Source of the DNA: Burkholderiales bacterium C2
GTDB lineage: Bacteria; Pseudomonadota; Gammaproteobacteria; Burkholderiales; Burkholderiaceae_C
Assembly: GCA_005503085.1 (NCBI GenBank)
Contig: SCOI01000013.1
Coordinates: 62,001 to 126,000, forward strand
DNA: 64,000 nt
Direction: 5' to 3'
Shown: in pieces, positions 17,494 through 25,721 of the stretch
How positions within the stretch are numbered: position 1 is the stretch's first letter
Layout of the letters: each line of letters starts with the position of its first letter
Position numbers and translations under genes: made by a program
The notes under the pieces: model-generated
Seen by the model: only the letters and a program-made list of their open reading frames with translations
Databases searched by the model: none
What the model was told of the DNA's origin: nothing

Positions 17494-18186
17494 ATGACAA
17501 CAAAGCAATATGGTGCCGAATTCCTGGGCACGTTCTGGTTGGTGCTGGGTGGCTGCGGCAGCGCGGTGCTGGCGGCTGCGTTTCCGGGCCTGGGTATCGG
17601 CTTTGTCGGTGTGTCGCTGGCCTTCGGCCTGACGGTGCTGACGATGGCTTATGCGGTGGGCCATATCTCGGGCGGGCATTTCAACCCGGCCGTCTCGGTG
17701 GGCCTGTGGGCCGGCGGCCGCTTCCCGGCCTCGCAGCTGCTGCCCTACATCATTGCCCAGGTGCTGGGCGGTCTGGCGGCCGGCGGCGTGCTCTATCTGA
17801 TCGCCAGCGGCAAGGCCGGCTTTGATGTGTCGGCCGGTTTCGCGTCGAACGGCTTCGGCGAGCATTCGCCCGGCGGCTACTCGATGCAGGCGGCGCTGAT
17901 CACCGAGGTGGTGCTGACGGCCTTCTTCCTGATCATCATCCTGGGCGCCACCGACGGCCGCGCGCCGGCCGGCTTTGCGCCGATCGCGATCGGCCTGGCC
18001 CTGACGCTGATCCACCTGATCAGCATCCCGGTCACCAACACCTCGGTCAACCCGGCGCGCAGCACCGGCGTGGCGATCTATGTCGGCGGCTGGGCGGTGC
18101 AGCAGCTGTGGCTGTTCTGGCTGGCCCCCATCGTCGGCGCGCTGCTGGGTGCGGCCGCCTACCGCGTGGTCGGCGCCAAGTCCTGA
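17494..18186 (+). CDS. aqpZ: Aquaporin Z
   Basis: A 230-residue six-helix water channel with both NPA boxes (HFNPAVSVG and SVNPARSTG). The length and the GGHFNPAVS and [12 protein letters not shown] contexts fit AqpZ rather than the glycerol facilitator GlpF. GGAGGAAG lies 6 nt upstream of the ATG, and a strong terminator follows, so it is monocistronic. The glycerol genes at 53-63 kb use an ABC importer, consistent with this being a water channel only. Confidence 0.95.
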   Translation: MTTKQYGAEFLGTFWLVLGGCGSAVLAAAFPGLGIGFVGVSLAFGLTVLTMAYAVGHISGGHFNPAVSVGLWAGGRFPASQLLPYIIAQVLGGLAAGGVLYLIASGKAGFDVSAGFASNGFGEHSPGGYSMQAALITEVVLTAFFLIIILGATDGRAPAGFAPIAIGLALTLIHLISIPVTNTSVNPARSTGVAIYVGGWAVQQLWLFWLAPIVGALLGAAAYRVVGAKS

Positions 18187-18195
18187 TCGCTCGCG

Positions 18196-18209
18196 GCAAG
18201 ACCTGACCC
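18196..18209 (+). repeat. Copy 2 of a 14-bp intergenic repeat flanking aqpZ
   Basis: GCAAGACCTGACCC, 13/14 identical to 17362-17375 and in the same orientation. Confidence 0.35.
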
Positions 18210-18219
18210 TTTTATGACG

Positions 18220-18245
18220 AAAGCCGGCCTGCGGGCCGGCTTTTT
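18220..18245 (+). terminator. Rho-independent terminator of aqpZ
   Basis: A perfect 10-bp stem AAAGCCGGCC / GGCCGGCTTT with a 4-nt loop and a T run at its 3' side, 34 bp after the aqpZ stop. Confidence 0.88.
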
Positions 18246-18427
18246 CATGGGCGTCGCATCGGCATTCTTGTGAAATCCTGAATGCTCAGTTGCGGCGCCG
18301 CCGGTTTTTCTTCAGCGGCCCGAGGTTCAAAGTTCGGTCCATGGACACGGCGATACCGACAACAAGCATCGCTGGCTCCAGAGCCTCAAACCCAATCCAT
18401 CCGCAAGCTGAAAAGGAACTATCGATC

Positions 18428-18814
18428 ATGAACAAGCTGACCGCCGTCATCGCCCTTGCCCTGCTGTCGACCACCGGTGCCGCGATGGCCCGGGGCGGGG
18501 CCTTCAACGAACTGGGTCGCGACAGCGATGTGAGCGTGAGCGCCGCGGCGCCGCAGACCCGCGCCGCCGTGCTGGCGGAGCTGCACTCCGCTCGCCAGAG
18601 CGGCGCGCTGGATCGCCTCAACAGCGAGTCCTATGCCCCGCAGATCTCGACCGTGTCGACCAAGAGCCGCGCCGAGGTGCTGGCCGAGCTGCAGCAAGCG
18701 CGCGCCAGCGGTGAGCTGGCCTTGCTGAACAGCGAGCATGCCGACTATGCCTACGGCCCGCAGATCCGTCCGCTGCCTCAGACGCTCGCCGGCCAGCCGC
18801 GCAGCGCGCAATAA
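18428..18814 (+). CDS. DUF4148-type exported protein with two repeats
   Basis: A 128-residue exported protein. The signal peptide MNKLTAVIALALLSTTGAAMA is followed by two imperfect copies of the DUF4148 repeat: TRAAVLAELHSARQSGAL, then SRAEVLAELQQARASGEL about 40 residues later. Function is unknown. AAGG precedes the chosen ATG by about 13 nt; the upstream in-frame stretch lacks coding character. A terminator follows, so it is a single-gene unit. It is related to the single-repeat protein at 216-461. Confidence 0.82.
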   Translation: MNKLTAVIALALLSTTGAAMARGGAFNELGRDSDVSVSAAAPQTRAAVLAELHSARQSGALDRLNSESYAPQISTVSTKSRAEVLAELQQARASGELALLNSEHADYAYGPQIRPLPQTLAGQPRSAQ

Positions 18815-18875
18815 GCCCGAGCGGATGCACAGGCTGGGTCGCCGCAGGCCCGGCTGATTGCGTCAGCATCACGAC

Positions 18876-18900
18876 AAAGGCGACCTTGTGTCGCCTTTTC
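18876..18900 (+). terminator. Rho-independent terminator after the DUF4148 gene
   Basis: A 9-bp perfect stem AAAGGCGAC / GTCGCCTTT, 5-nt loop, followed by T residues; 62 bp after the stop codon. Confidence 0.85.
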
Positions 18901-18985
18901 TATTGCTTGAATCGGATCCGACAGTGGGAGAATGAGCGGCCTCAGCGGGCCGTGGAGGGCTGGCCGAGCTCAGGAGAACCCCGTC

Positions 18986-19549
18986 ATGCCTTTTGAAGTC
19001 CCGGAATTGCTCGGTCCCTATCTGCTGCCGCTGTTGATCGCGGTGCCGCTGGCCATTGTGGTGCTGGTCATCAGCCGCCGCCGTGGCGACGATCTGGACA
19101 ACACCCGGGCGGCCCCAAGCACGATGCTGCCGCCGACCCAGCCGATGACCTTGGCCGAGCAGGGCCAGCCGGCCTCGCTGCTGCTGGTCGACGACTCGGC
19201 GGTGGCGCGCGCCAAGCTGGGCAAGCTGTTCGAGAGCGCCGGCTACCGCGTCACCCTGGCCAAGGACGGCGTCGACGCGCTGGAGCAACTGGCCCAGCAG
19301 CATTTCAATGTGATGGTCACCGACCTGGAAATGCCCAACAAGGACGGCTTTGAGCTGATCGCCGATGTGCAGGGCAGTCTGGAGACCGAGGATCTGCCCA
19401 TCATCGCGATCACCGGCCACGACGAGCTGCACACCCGGGTGCACGACGTGCAGGGGATCTACGGTCTGTTCAAGAAGCCCTGGAACGACCGCGAGCTGCT
19501 CAAGCGGGTCGAGGCCCTGGTCTCGATGCGCAAGCCGCGCAAGGCCTGA
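18986..19549 (+). CDS. Membrane-anchored stand-alone response-regulator receiver protein
   Basis: 187 residues. One N-terminal membrane helix (about residues 10-30, LLPLLIAVPLAIVVLVISRRR) and a Pro/Thr-rich linker lead to a complete CheY-like receiver domain (about 62-182) with acidic pair VDD, phospho-site D113 in VMVTDLEMPNKDGF and the conserved Lys in GLFKKPW. There is no output domain. Membrane tethering of a lone receiver is unusual; it could be a phosphate sink or localise a partner. AGGAGAACC precedes the ATG. No cognate kinase is adjacent. Confidence 0.85.
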   Translation: MPFEVPELLGPYLLPLLIAVPLAIVVLVISRRRGDDLDNTRAAPSTMLPPTQPMTLAEQGQPASLLLVDDSAVARAKLGKLFESAGYRVTLAKDGVDALEQLAQQHFNVMVTDLEMPNKDGFELIADVQGSLETEDLPIIAITGHDELHTRVHDVQGIYGLFKKPWNDRELLKRVEALVSMRKPRKA

Positions 19550-19568
19550 CCCCCGGCCCTGGCCCGAG

Positions 19569-19949
19569 CTAGCGCAACAAGGCCCAGGCCAGCAGCGCCG
19601 CAGCCAGCGCTGCCAGCCCCGCGAAGCCAGAGAGCAGCAGCCGGCTGCGCAGGCGCAGCATCTCCACCGCCTCGACCAGGCGCGCATTCTGCTCGGCCAG
19701 CGACTGCAGCAGGGCCGCGCTCTCGGCCTGCTGCCGGCTCAAGCCGCCCAGCTCGGTCTCCATCTTCTGCAGGCGCTCCAGCGCCTCGGGCAAGGACTGG
19801 GGCGGCGTGCTGGGCAGCTCGGCGATCTCGGCGGCCTCGTCCTGGCTGCGCTTGAACAGTTTGCGCGCGCCCTTGACCAGGGCCGGCGTGGCCTCGATCA
19901 CATCGGCCCAGGGAATCACTTTCAGTGCCAGCAGCCAGGGAATGGCCAT
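19569..19949 (-). CDS. Tail-anchored coiled-coil membrane protein of unknown function
   Basis: A 126-residue protein. The N-terminal part contains TPALVKGARKLFKR, the centre (about residues 48-98) is a predicted coiled coil rich in Leu, Glu and Gln, and the C-terminus is a single hydrophobic helix LLLSGFAGLAALAAALLAWALL ending the protein. AAGGAG lies upstream of the start. It converges on the membrane-anchored receiver gene (20 bp between stops). I do not recognise a named family. Confidence 0.72.
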   Translation of the reverse strand: MAIPWLLALKVIPWADVIEATPALVKGARKLFKRSQDEAAEIAELPSTPPQSLPEALERLQKMETELGGLSRQQAESAALLQSLAEQNARLVEAVEMLRLRSRLLLSGFAGLAALAAALLAWALLR

Positions 19950-20053
19950 CGATACAGCTCCTTGTTGTGCATGAGGCGATTGTGAACCGCTACGCTGGGT
20001 TCACCCGCCGTCGCCATTTTGCTAGGCTGCGGGCATCGCCATGTTTGTGAGCC

Positions 20054-20857
20054 ATGCCCATGCGCTGCCGCCATCTCCCGCTCGTTCTCGCCCTGCTCGC
20101 CGCCCCGGCGCTGTGGGCCCAGGCCCTGCCGACACCGGCCGTGCTGCAGGCCAGTCTGGCTGCGCCGCCGCAGCCGGTCACGGTGATCGAGCCGCATCTG
20201 AGCGTCGGTGGCAAGCAGGTGCGCCTGAGCTATCTGGGCTATCCGATCGCCCAGGTGCTGAGCGCCCATCTGGGGCCCGACTGGCAGAAGACGCCCGGCA
20301 AGGAGATCGAGTTCCGCGCGCTGGACGGCTATGTCTCGCGCATTCCGGTCGAGCGCTTCGCCAAGCATCGTGCCTGGCTGGTGCTGGCTCGCCAGGACGG
20401 CAGCGAGTTCGTGGTCGACAATCTGGAGCAGAACCAGAAGCGCGTGCCCCTCGGGCCCTACTACCTGGTCTGGGACAATATCGCCGCGCCCGAGTTGCAG
20501 GCGGAGGGCGCCAGCGGTTGGCCCTATCAGGTCGCCCAGATCGCGCTGCGCACCAGCAGCAAGACGGCCCTGCTGCCGCCCGGGCTGGCGCCGGGCTTCG
20601 AGGTCCAGGCCGGCCTGGCGCAGAAGTTCTGTCTGAACTGCCACCAGGTCAACGGCTTTGGCGGTGACAAGATGCCCATCAATCTGGCGGCCCGTGCCAA
20701 GCAGATCGATGCCGCCACCTGGCAGCGCTGGCTGCTCAATCCCAGCGCGGTGAGACCGGGCACGGCCATGCCGCCGCTGCCTGAGGGCCTGGCCGACCGC
20801 GAGGCGGTGGCGCGCCAGCTGCACGACTATCTGAAGGCCTTGCCGGTCAGCGAGTAG
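20054..20857 (+). CDS. Exported c-type cytochrome with an N-terminal oxidoreductase-like domain
   Basis: 267 residues. The Sec signal peptide ends near LWAQA. Residues about 45-170 resemble a molybdopterin-oxidoreductase-type module (GYVSRIPVERFAKHRAWLVLA and GPYYLVWDNI) that probably does not bind a cofactor itself. The C-terminal mono-haem domain has CLNCH and axial Met ligand candidate GTAMPPL. It is expected to be periplasmic and to carry electrons. A second in-frame ATG at 20060 is an alternative start. No partner enzyme is adjacent. Confidence 0.82.
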   Translation: MPMRCRHLPLVLALLAAPALWAQALPTPAVLQASLAAPPQPVTVIEPHLSVGGKQVRLSYLGYPIAQVLSAHLGPDWQKTPGKEIEFRALDGYVSRIPVERFAKHRAWLVLARQDGSEFVVDNLEQNQKRVPLGPYYLVWDNIAAPELQAEGASGWPYQVAQIALRTSSKTALLPPGLAPGFEVQAGLAQKFCLNCHQVNGFGGDKMPINLAARAKQIDAATWQRWLLNPSAVRPGTAMPPLPEGLADREAVARQLHDYLKALPVSE

Positions 20858-20915
20858 GCGTCGCCACGGCGATGCGTTCACAATCGGCTCGGCCCGCATG
20901 CAGCAGGAGCCCGCG

Positions 20916-22394
20916 ATGAACGACAGCGTCACGAAGTACATCGGCAGCGACACCGCCCGGCTCTACCAGGCGGCCAGCGGCAGCCAGGTCCGGCTGGAGT
21001 TGCTCTGGGGTGACCGGGCCCAGTTGCTGGAGGCGGGACCGAGCCGCTCCAAGGTGCGTGCGCGCGGCAAGACCGGCTGGGTCGACAACGCGGCGCTGGG
21101 CGGAAAGTCGCTGCTGGAGGTCTGCATCATCGATGTGGGTCAGGGCGATGGCATCCTGATACGCACGCCCGACGACCGGCATCTGATGATCGACGGCGGC
21201 TATGCGCGCAGCAAACAGCCCAGCGGCAAGAACGCGGCCGACTTCGTCGACTGGAAATTCGCCAAGGACTATGGCCGCGACACCATCAAGCTCGACGCGA
21301 TGATCGCCTCGCACTGCGATGCCGACCATTACGGCGGCCTGGCCGATCTGCTCGATGTGGCGCAGACCGCCGAGCTTGATGCTAAGAAGCTGCAGGTCGA
21401 GGCCTTCTATCACGCCGGTGTGGCCTGGTGGACCAACCCGGCCAACGGCCAGCGCTGGCTAGGCCCGAGCTCGGCCGACAAGCGCTGGCTGACCCAACTG
21501 ATGGGCAGCCGCAACGAGGTGCTGGCCGCACTGAAGCCCGGCGCCGAGCCGCGACTGCAGGGCGAGTGGGCCGGCTTCATGGCCCATGTGTGCAAGGCCC
21601 GCACCGCCGCCGGCCGCATCACGCCGGTGCGCCGCCTGAGCCAGAAGGACGGCTTCCTGCCCGGTTTCGATGGCGCCGGCGGCGGCGTCGCGATCAAGGT
21701 GCTGGGGCCCTGGGAGCAGACCCTGGCCGGCAAACCCGCCTTGCACAGCTATGCCTCGGCGCCCAGCCAGAACACCAACGGCAATAGCGTGCTGCTGCGC
21801 CTGGACCATGGCCGCGCCCGCATCCTCTTGACCGGCGATCTCAACACCGCCAGCCAGCGCGCGCTGCTGGACGACTACGCGGGCCGGCGCATCGAGTTCC
21901 AGTGCGATGTGGCCAAGGCCTGCCACCATGGCAGCGACGATGTGAGCTACGAGTTCCTGGCCGCGCTGCGGCCGGCCGTCACGGTGATCTCATCGGGCGA
22001 CAGCGAGGGCCACGACCACCCGCGCCCGGCCATCGTCGCGGCCAGCGCCACCACCGGTCACCTGCAGGTCGAGCAGGACCGGATCGTCACGCCGCTGGTC
22101 TACTCAACCGAGATCGCCCGCAGCGTGCAGCTGGGCAAGCCGCTGCGCCTGATCACGCCCGATCACGCGCACGAACAGGCCGAGCTGGCCAAGATCCGCA
22201 TCGAGGCCGCCGTCACCAAGGCCGGTGACCTGAACCCCAGCAAGACCATGCGCACGCTGGGCAGCACCCTGGTGGTGGCCGGCTTGGTCTATGGCCTGGT
22301 CAATATCCGCACGGACGGCGAGACCATCATCTGCGCGACGCTCAACGAGAAGGATCACAGCTGGAGCGTGCGCAAGATCAGGTCGAGGTTCTAG
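20916..22394 (+). CDS. Metallo-beta-lactamase-fold hydrolase, ComEC C-terminal-domain-like
   Basis: 492 residues. The N-terminal stretch (about 10-65) looks like an SH3-type module (KVRARGKTGWVDNAAL). The MBL fold follows: IDVGQGDGILI, metal motif SHCDADHYGGL, ILLTGD, CHHGSDDVS and SSGDSEGHDHPRP, the set seen in ComEC/Rec2 nuclease-like domains. A hydrophobic segment (TLVVAGLVYGLVNI, about 450-463) precedes the C-terminus. CAGGAG precedes the ATG. There is no ComEC channel region and no signal peptide, so it is a soluble or tail-associated metal hydrolase; nucleic acid or a phosphodiester is the likeliest substrate class by family. Confidence 0.82.
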   Translation: MNDSVTKYIGSDTARLYQAASGSQVRLELLWGDRAQLLEAGPSRSKVRARGKTGWVDNAALGGKSLLEVCIIDVGQGDGILIRTPDDRHLMIDGGYARSKQPSGKNAADFVDWKFAKDYGRDTIKLDAMIASHCDADHYGGLADLLDVAQTAELDAKKLQVEAFYHAGVAWWTNPANGQRWLGPSSADKRWLTQLMGSRNEVLAALKPGAEPRLQGEWAGFMAHVCKARTAAGRITPVRRLSQKDGFLPGFDGAGGGVAIKVLGPWEQTLAGKPALHSYASAPSQNTNGNSVLLRLDHGRARILLTGDLNTASQRALLDDYAGRRIEFQCDVAKACHHGSDDVSYEFLAALRPAVTVISSGDSEGHDHPRPAIVAASATTGHLQVEQDRIVTPLVYSTEIARSVQLGKPLRLITPDHAHEQAELAKIRIEAAVTKAGDLNPSKTMRTLGSTLVVAGLVYGLVNIRTDGETIICATLNEKDHSWSVRKIRSRF

Positions 22395-23018
22395 CTAGCC
22401 CGCCAGATCCCGCACATGCTCGTCATCGGCCCAGCCGAGGATCTCGAAGCCGCCGCCGTCCTTGAGCTGCACGCGGTTGATGCCGGTGTTCGGAATTGCG
22501 CATTCGCGCGCACCATGCAGGCTCAGGCCCTTGGCCGTGCGCCAGACCATGTCCAGCACGCCGCCATGGGTCACGACGGCCAGGCGCTGGCCGCTGTGCT
22601 GGGTGGCCAGCTGCTGCAGCGCGCCGATCACGCGGCGGTGGAACAGCGTGCGGCTCTCGGCGCCGCCGGGCAGCGCGTAGTCGGGTTCGTGCTTGGCCCA
22701 GAGCGCGAACTCGGCCGGATGCTGGACGCGGATGTCCTCGAAGCTCAGGCCTTCGAGGATGCCGAAGGCCTGCTCGCGCAAGGTCGGCGTGTAGCTGGGC
22801 ACCAGCTTGGTCTGGCCGGCCAGCGGCGCGGCGGTCTGGCGGGTGCGCATCAGATCGCTGACCACCAGCGCGTCGATGCGCTCGGCCGCCAGCCGCGCGC
22901 CCAGGCGTTCGGCCTGGGCCAGGCCGCGCTCGTTGAGCGGCACATCGAGATGGCCCTGGAAGCACTGGCGGCGATTCCAGTCGGTTTCGCCATGGCGTAT
23001 CAGTATCAGTTCGGTCAT
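22395..23018 (-). CDS. Histidine phosphatase (phosphoglycerate-mutase-like)
   Basis: A 207-residue branch-2-like small histidine phosphatase. The catalytic LIRHGETDWN motif is near residue 9; the second His lies in VVTHGGVLD, with supporting Arg in SDLMRTRQTA and Glu in LREQAFGILEG. Members dephosphorylate small metabolites such as alpha-ribazole phosphate or sugar phosphates. It starts 4 bp after the GST gene ends, so they share a transcript. Its stop and that of the convergent MBL gene lie back-to-back in CTAGCTAG. Confidence 0.9.
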   Translation of the reverse strand: MTELILIRHGETDWNRRQCFQGHLDVPLNERGLAQAERLGARLAAERIDALVVSDLMRTRQTAAPLAGQTKLVPSYTPTLREQAFGILEGLSFEDIRVQHPAEFALWAKHEPDYALPGGAESRTLFHRRVIGALQQLATQHSGQRLAVVTHGGVLDMVWRTAKGLSLHGARECAIPNTGINRVQLKDGGGFEILGWADDEHVRDLAG

Positions 23019-23022
23019 GGCT

Positions 23023-23670
23023 TCAGATCCAGGGCTGGGGCAGCTGCTCGGTGGCGATGGCCTGCTGCACCGCCGGGCGCTCCAGCATGCGCTGCAGATA
23101 GACGCCCAGCAGCGGCAGGCTGCGCGCCGGCCGGGCGAAGCCGCGGGTCCAGCGGCACAGCATGAAGGCCAGCGCGTCGGCCACGCTGTAGCGTTGGCCC
23201 AGCAGCCAGGGGCCGTCATGGCTGGCCAGTTGGGCTTCCAGCTGGTCCAGCAGCGGCGCGATGCGCGCCTCGCCCTGGGCCTTGACCTGGGCCACGCCCT
23301 CCGCATTGCCCTCGGCCACCCAGCGTTCGGGGTAGAAGTAGGCCAGGAGCAGCGGCTGGAAGGTATTGGTCAGCCAGATCAGCCATTTGTAGAACTGGGC
23401 CCGCTCGGCCGTGGCCAGCGGCGGCACGAGGCCGGCCTCGGGATGAGTGTCGGCCAGGTGCAAAAGGATGGCGGCGGTCTCATACAGCACCAGCTCGCCA
23501 TCGACCAGCACCGGAATCAGCCCGTTGGGGTTGAGCTTCAGATAGTCGGCCGACTTGTGGGCGCCGGCGGCGCGGTCGACCAGCTTCAGCTCGAAAGGCA
23601 CGGCCAGTTCGTTCAGGACGATGTGGGGCGCGAAGCTGGCATTGCTCGGGTGGTAGTGCAGCTGGATCAT
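23023..23670 (-). CDS. Glutathione S-transferase family protein
   Basis: 215 residues. An N-terminal thioredoxin-like domain contains YHPSNASFAPHIVLNEL, the cis-Pro block NGLIPVLVDGELVLYETAAILLHLAD, and an all-helical C-terminal domain (YSVADALAFMLCRW). It conjugates glutathione to electrophiles or reduces peroxides; the substrate is unknown. It is the first gene of a two-gene unit with the histidine phosphatase. The start at 23670 (MIQLHYHPSN) fits the fold; more upstream in-frame starts would add a non-conserved leader. Confidence 0.9.
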   Translation of the reverse strand: MIQLHYHPSNASFAPHIVLNELAVPFELKLVDRAAGAHKSADYLKLNPNGLIPVLVDGELVLYETAAILLHLADTHPEAGLVPPLATAERAQFYKWLIWLTNTFQPLLLAYFYPERWVAEGNAEGVAQVKAQGEARIAPLLDQLEAQLASHDGPWLLGQRYSVADALAFMLCRWTRGFARPARSLPLLGVYLQRMLERPAVQQAIATEQLPQPWI

Positions 23671-23822
23671 GGGGTGGGGTCGGGCGTGATCGATGGTCGG
23701 CATCGTAGCGCCAGCTTGTGACGACGTGGGAGCGGCGGGGTGCGCCAGCGCACGGACGATGCGATCGGCTTCATGCAAGCTGGCTCACCGGCGGAATTCC
23801 GTCATTGCAGGAGAGATCAGCC

Positions 23823-23945
23823 ATGTCCAAGGGCCAGCGCGGCAACAAGGAAGCCAAGAAACCGAAGAAGGACCCGCCGATCAGCAAGCCCGCCGATCCG
23901 GGCGCCTTGGCGCCGCCGGTGGCGGAGCGGGGGCGCAAGAAGTAA
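23823..23945 (+). CDS. Small basic protein, 40 residues
   Basis: A Lys-rich disordered peptide (MSKGQRGNKEAKKPKK..., ending ERGRKK) preceded by a clear CAGGAGAGAT Shine-Dalgarno. Small basic proteins of this composition are widespread and unannotated in Burkholderiales. Nothing indicates a signal or membrane segment; nucleic-acid or ribosome association is possible but not shown. It converges on xdhC. Confidence 0.6.
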   Translation: MSKGQRGNKEAKKPKKDPPISKPADPGALAPPVAERGRKK

Positions 23946-23959
23946 GCGGCAGCTAAAGC

Positions 23960-24952
23960 CTAGACCACGCAGCCGGCCTCGCTGCCCGAGCCCTGCTGCG
24001 AGCTCGCCAGGCTCACGCCATAACGCTCGGCCGTCATATGGGCCAGGATGGACAGCGCGATCTCCGGCGGCGTGCGGGCGCCGATGTTCAGGCCGACCGG
24101 GCCGTGCAGTCGCGCCAGCTGGGCCTCGCTCATGCCGAAATGCTCGGCCAGGCGGGCCTTTCGCTTGGCCTGGTTGACCCGTGAGCCGATCGCGCCCACA
24201 TAGAAGGCCGGGCTGCCCAACGCTTCCATCAGGGCCAGGTCGTCGAGCTTGGGGTCGTGGGTCAGCGCGACGATGGCGCTGTGGCCGTCGGGGGCAAAGC
24301 GCTGCACGACGTCGTCGGGCATTTCGCGCGTCAGGGTGGCGCCAGGGATGTCGGGCTGGTACTCGTCGCGCGGGTCGCAGACCAGCACCTGGTAGTCCAG
24401 CGCCAGCGCCATGCTGGCCAGGTACTGGGTCAGCTGGCCGGCGCCGATGATCAGCAAGCGCCATTGCGGGCCGTGATGGGTGACCAGCTGCGTCTCGCTC
24501 AGGCGCACCACATCGGCATGGGCCTGCGGGGCCAGCAGGCGCACCGCGCCGCTGGCCAGGTCCAGCTCGCGCTGTACCCGTTCGCCGGCCGCCAGACGGG
24601 CCAGCAGGGCCGGGATCTGCGAGGCCGCGCTCAGCGGCTCCAGTACCAGCTCCAGCGTGCCGCCGCAGGGCAGGCCGAAGCGGGTGGCCTCTTCGGCGCC
24701 GACGCCGTAGCGGATCAGATCGGGTCTGCTCAGGGTCAGCGCGCCCTCGCGCACCTTGGCGATCAGATCGTCCTCGATGCAGCCGCCCGAGACCGAGCCG
24801 GCGATCAGGCCGTCGTCGCGCACCGCCACCACCGAGCCCACCGGCCGGGGCGCCGAGCCCCAGGTGCGGGTGATCGTGCCCAGCACGACGCGCCGGCCCT
24901 CGCTCATCCAGGTCGATACCTGGCGCAGCACATTCAGATCAACATTGTCCAT
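23960..24952 (-). CDS. XdhC/CoxI-family molybdenum-hydroxylase maturation factor
   Basis: 330 residues. The N-terminal XdhC domain carries GSAPRPVGS, SVSGGCIEDD and the conserved Cys in GLPCGGTLEL; the C-terminal Rossmann domain carries LLIIGAGQLTQYLA and VALTHDPKLDD. XdhC-type proteins bind the molybdenum cofactor and assist its sulfuration and insertion into xanthine-dehydrogenase-family enzymes. It diverges from the coxSLM genes across 282 bp rich in palindromes, so it is the likely maturase for that enzyme. No strong Shine-Dalgarno is evident. Confidence 0.9.
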   Translation of the reverse strand: MDNVDLNVLRQVSTWMSEGRRVVLGTITRTWGSAPRPVGSVVAVRDDGLIAGSVSGGCIEDDLIAKVREGALTLSRPDLIRYGVGAEEATRFGLPCGGTLELVLEPLSAASQIPALLARLAAGERVQRELDLASGAVRLLAPQAHADVVRLSETQLVTHHGPQWRLLIIGAGQLTQYLASMALALDYQVLVCDPRDEYQPDIPGATLTREMPDDVVQRFAPDGHSAIVALTHDPKLDDLALMEALGSPAFYVGAIGSRVNQAKRKARLAEHFGMSEAQLARLHGPVGLNIGARTPPEIALSILAHMTAERYGVSLASSQQGSGSEAGCVV

Positions 24953-25062
24953 AAGCGTTCTTTGAGACTCTAGCCCGGCGCTCGGGCGATACAGGCGTCG
25001 AACATACCCGATAGCGGCCGGCCTTGCCTGAGCCGCGGTGAATCCGGGTTGACCCGCAGCTC

Positions 25063-25080
25063 TGGTGCAAGTGGGCACCA
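25063..25080. promoter_or_regulatory. Dyad 1 in the xdhC-coxS intergenic region
   Basis: The inverted repeat TGGTGC-n6-GCACCA is one of three dyads in the divergent promoter region. It is a candidate operator for an unidentified regulator. Confidence 0.4.
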
Positions 25081-25083
25081 AGC

Positions 25084-25099
25084 TGGCACAGCTGTGCCA
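25084..25099. promoter_or_regulatory. Dyad 2: perfect 16-bp palindrome upstream of coxS
   Basis: TGGCACAGCTGTGCCA is a perfect palindrome, four bases after dyad 1, whose half-site TGG(T/C)(G/A)C it resembles. A sigma-54 reading fails because the -12 GC is one base out of register. Confidence 0.5.
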
Positions 25100-25131
25100 A
25101 GCCGGGGCAGCAAGCCCGGGCTGGGGCGCCC

Positions 25132-25149
25132 CATGTATGGGCATACATG
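25132..25149. promoter_or_regulatory. Dyad 3: CATGTATG-GG-CATACATG upstream of coxS
   Basis: An 18-bp inverted repeat with a 2-bp centre, 86 bp before the coxS start, with a different sequence from dyads 1 and 2. It is a good candidate operator of a dimeric regulator. Confidence 0.5.
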
Positions 25150-25234
25150 CGGGTAAACGGTAGATAGCGCCCGCGGCGGGCTGCCGCGACGATGGTCGCT
25201 GATGGATCGCTGACGACAACAAGGAGACAAGCCA

Positions 25235-25708
25235 ATGAGCCACAAGATCACGCTCAAGGTCAACGGCAAGCCGGTCACGCGCGAGATCGCGCCGGACCGC
25301 CTGCTGGTGCAATTCCTGCGCGAGGACCTCGCGCTGACCGGCACCCATGTGGGCTGCGACACCAGCCAGTGCGGGGCCTGCACCGTGCACCTGGACGGGC
25401 GCGCGGTGAAGAGCTGTTCGATGCTGGCCGTGCAGGCGGTCGGCGCCGAGATCACCACCATCGAGGGCCTGTCACCGGCCGGCGGGGAGATGCACCCGAT
25501 GCAGGCGGCGTTCAAGGAGTGCCACGGCCTGCAATGCGGCTTCTGCACGCCCGGCATGGTGATGAGCGCGGTCGACCTGGTGCAGCACCACCGCTGCAGC
25601 TCAGAGACCGAGATCCGCGAGGGGCTGGAGGGCAATATCTGCCGCTGTACCGGCTACCAGAACATCGTGCGGGCCGTCCAGATGGGCGCTCAGAACATGA
25701 AGGTCTAA
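25235..25708 (+). CDS. coxS: CoxS-type [2Fe-2S] subunit of a molybdenum hydroxylase
   Basis: A 157-residue small subunit. The N-terminal plant-type ferredoxin site [16 protein letters not shown] and the C-terminal alpha-helical [2Fe-2S] site (CGFCTPGM, then CRCTGY) match CoxS/XdhA-type subunits. It relays electrons from the Mo site to FAD. AAGGAG precedes the ATG. Coding continues through coxL and coxM with gaps of about 13 to 15 bp. Confidence 0.94.
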   Translation: MSHKITLKVNGKPVTREIAPDRLLVQFLREDLALTGTHVGCDTSQCGACTVHLDGRAVKSCSMLAVQAVGAEITTIEGLSPAGGEMHPMQAAFKECHGLQCGFCTPGMVMSAVDLVQHHRCSSETEIREGLEGNICRCTGYQNIVRAVQMGAQNMKV

Positions 25709-25721
25709 GGAGCACACGACC

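Noticed and set aside
17494-18186. Aquaporin as the glycerol facilitator GlpF for the glp genes
   Set aside because: Length and NPA contexts fit AqpZ, it lies 35 kb away with its own terminator, and the glp operon has an ABC importer.
22388-22400. CTAGCTAG as a regulatory palindrome
   Set aside because: It is simply two back-to-back TAG stop codons of convergent genes.
25084-25099. TGGCACAGCTGTGCCA as a sigma-54 promoter for coxS
   Set aside because: The GG and GC elements are one base out of register in both orientations; the perfect palindrome fits an operator better.
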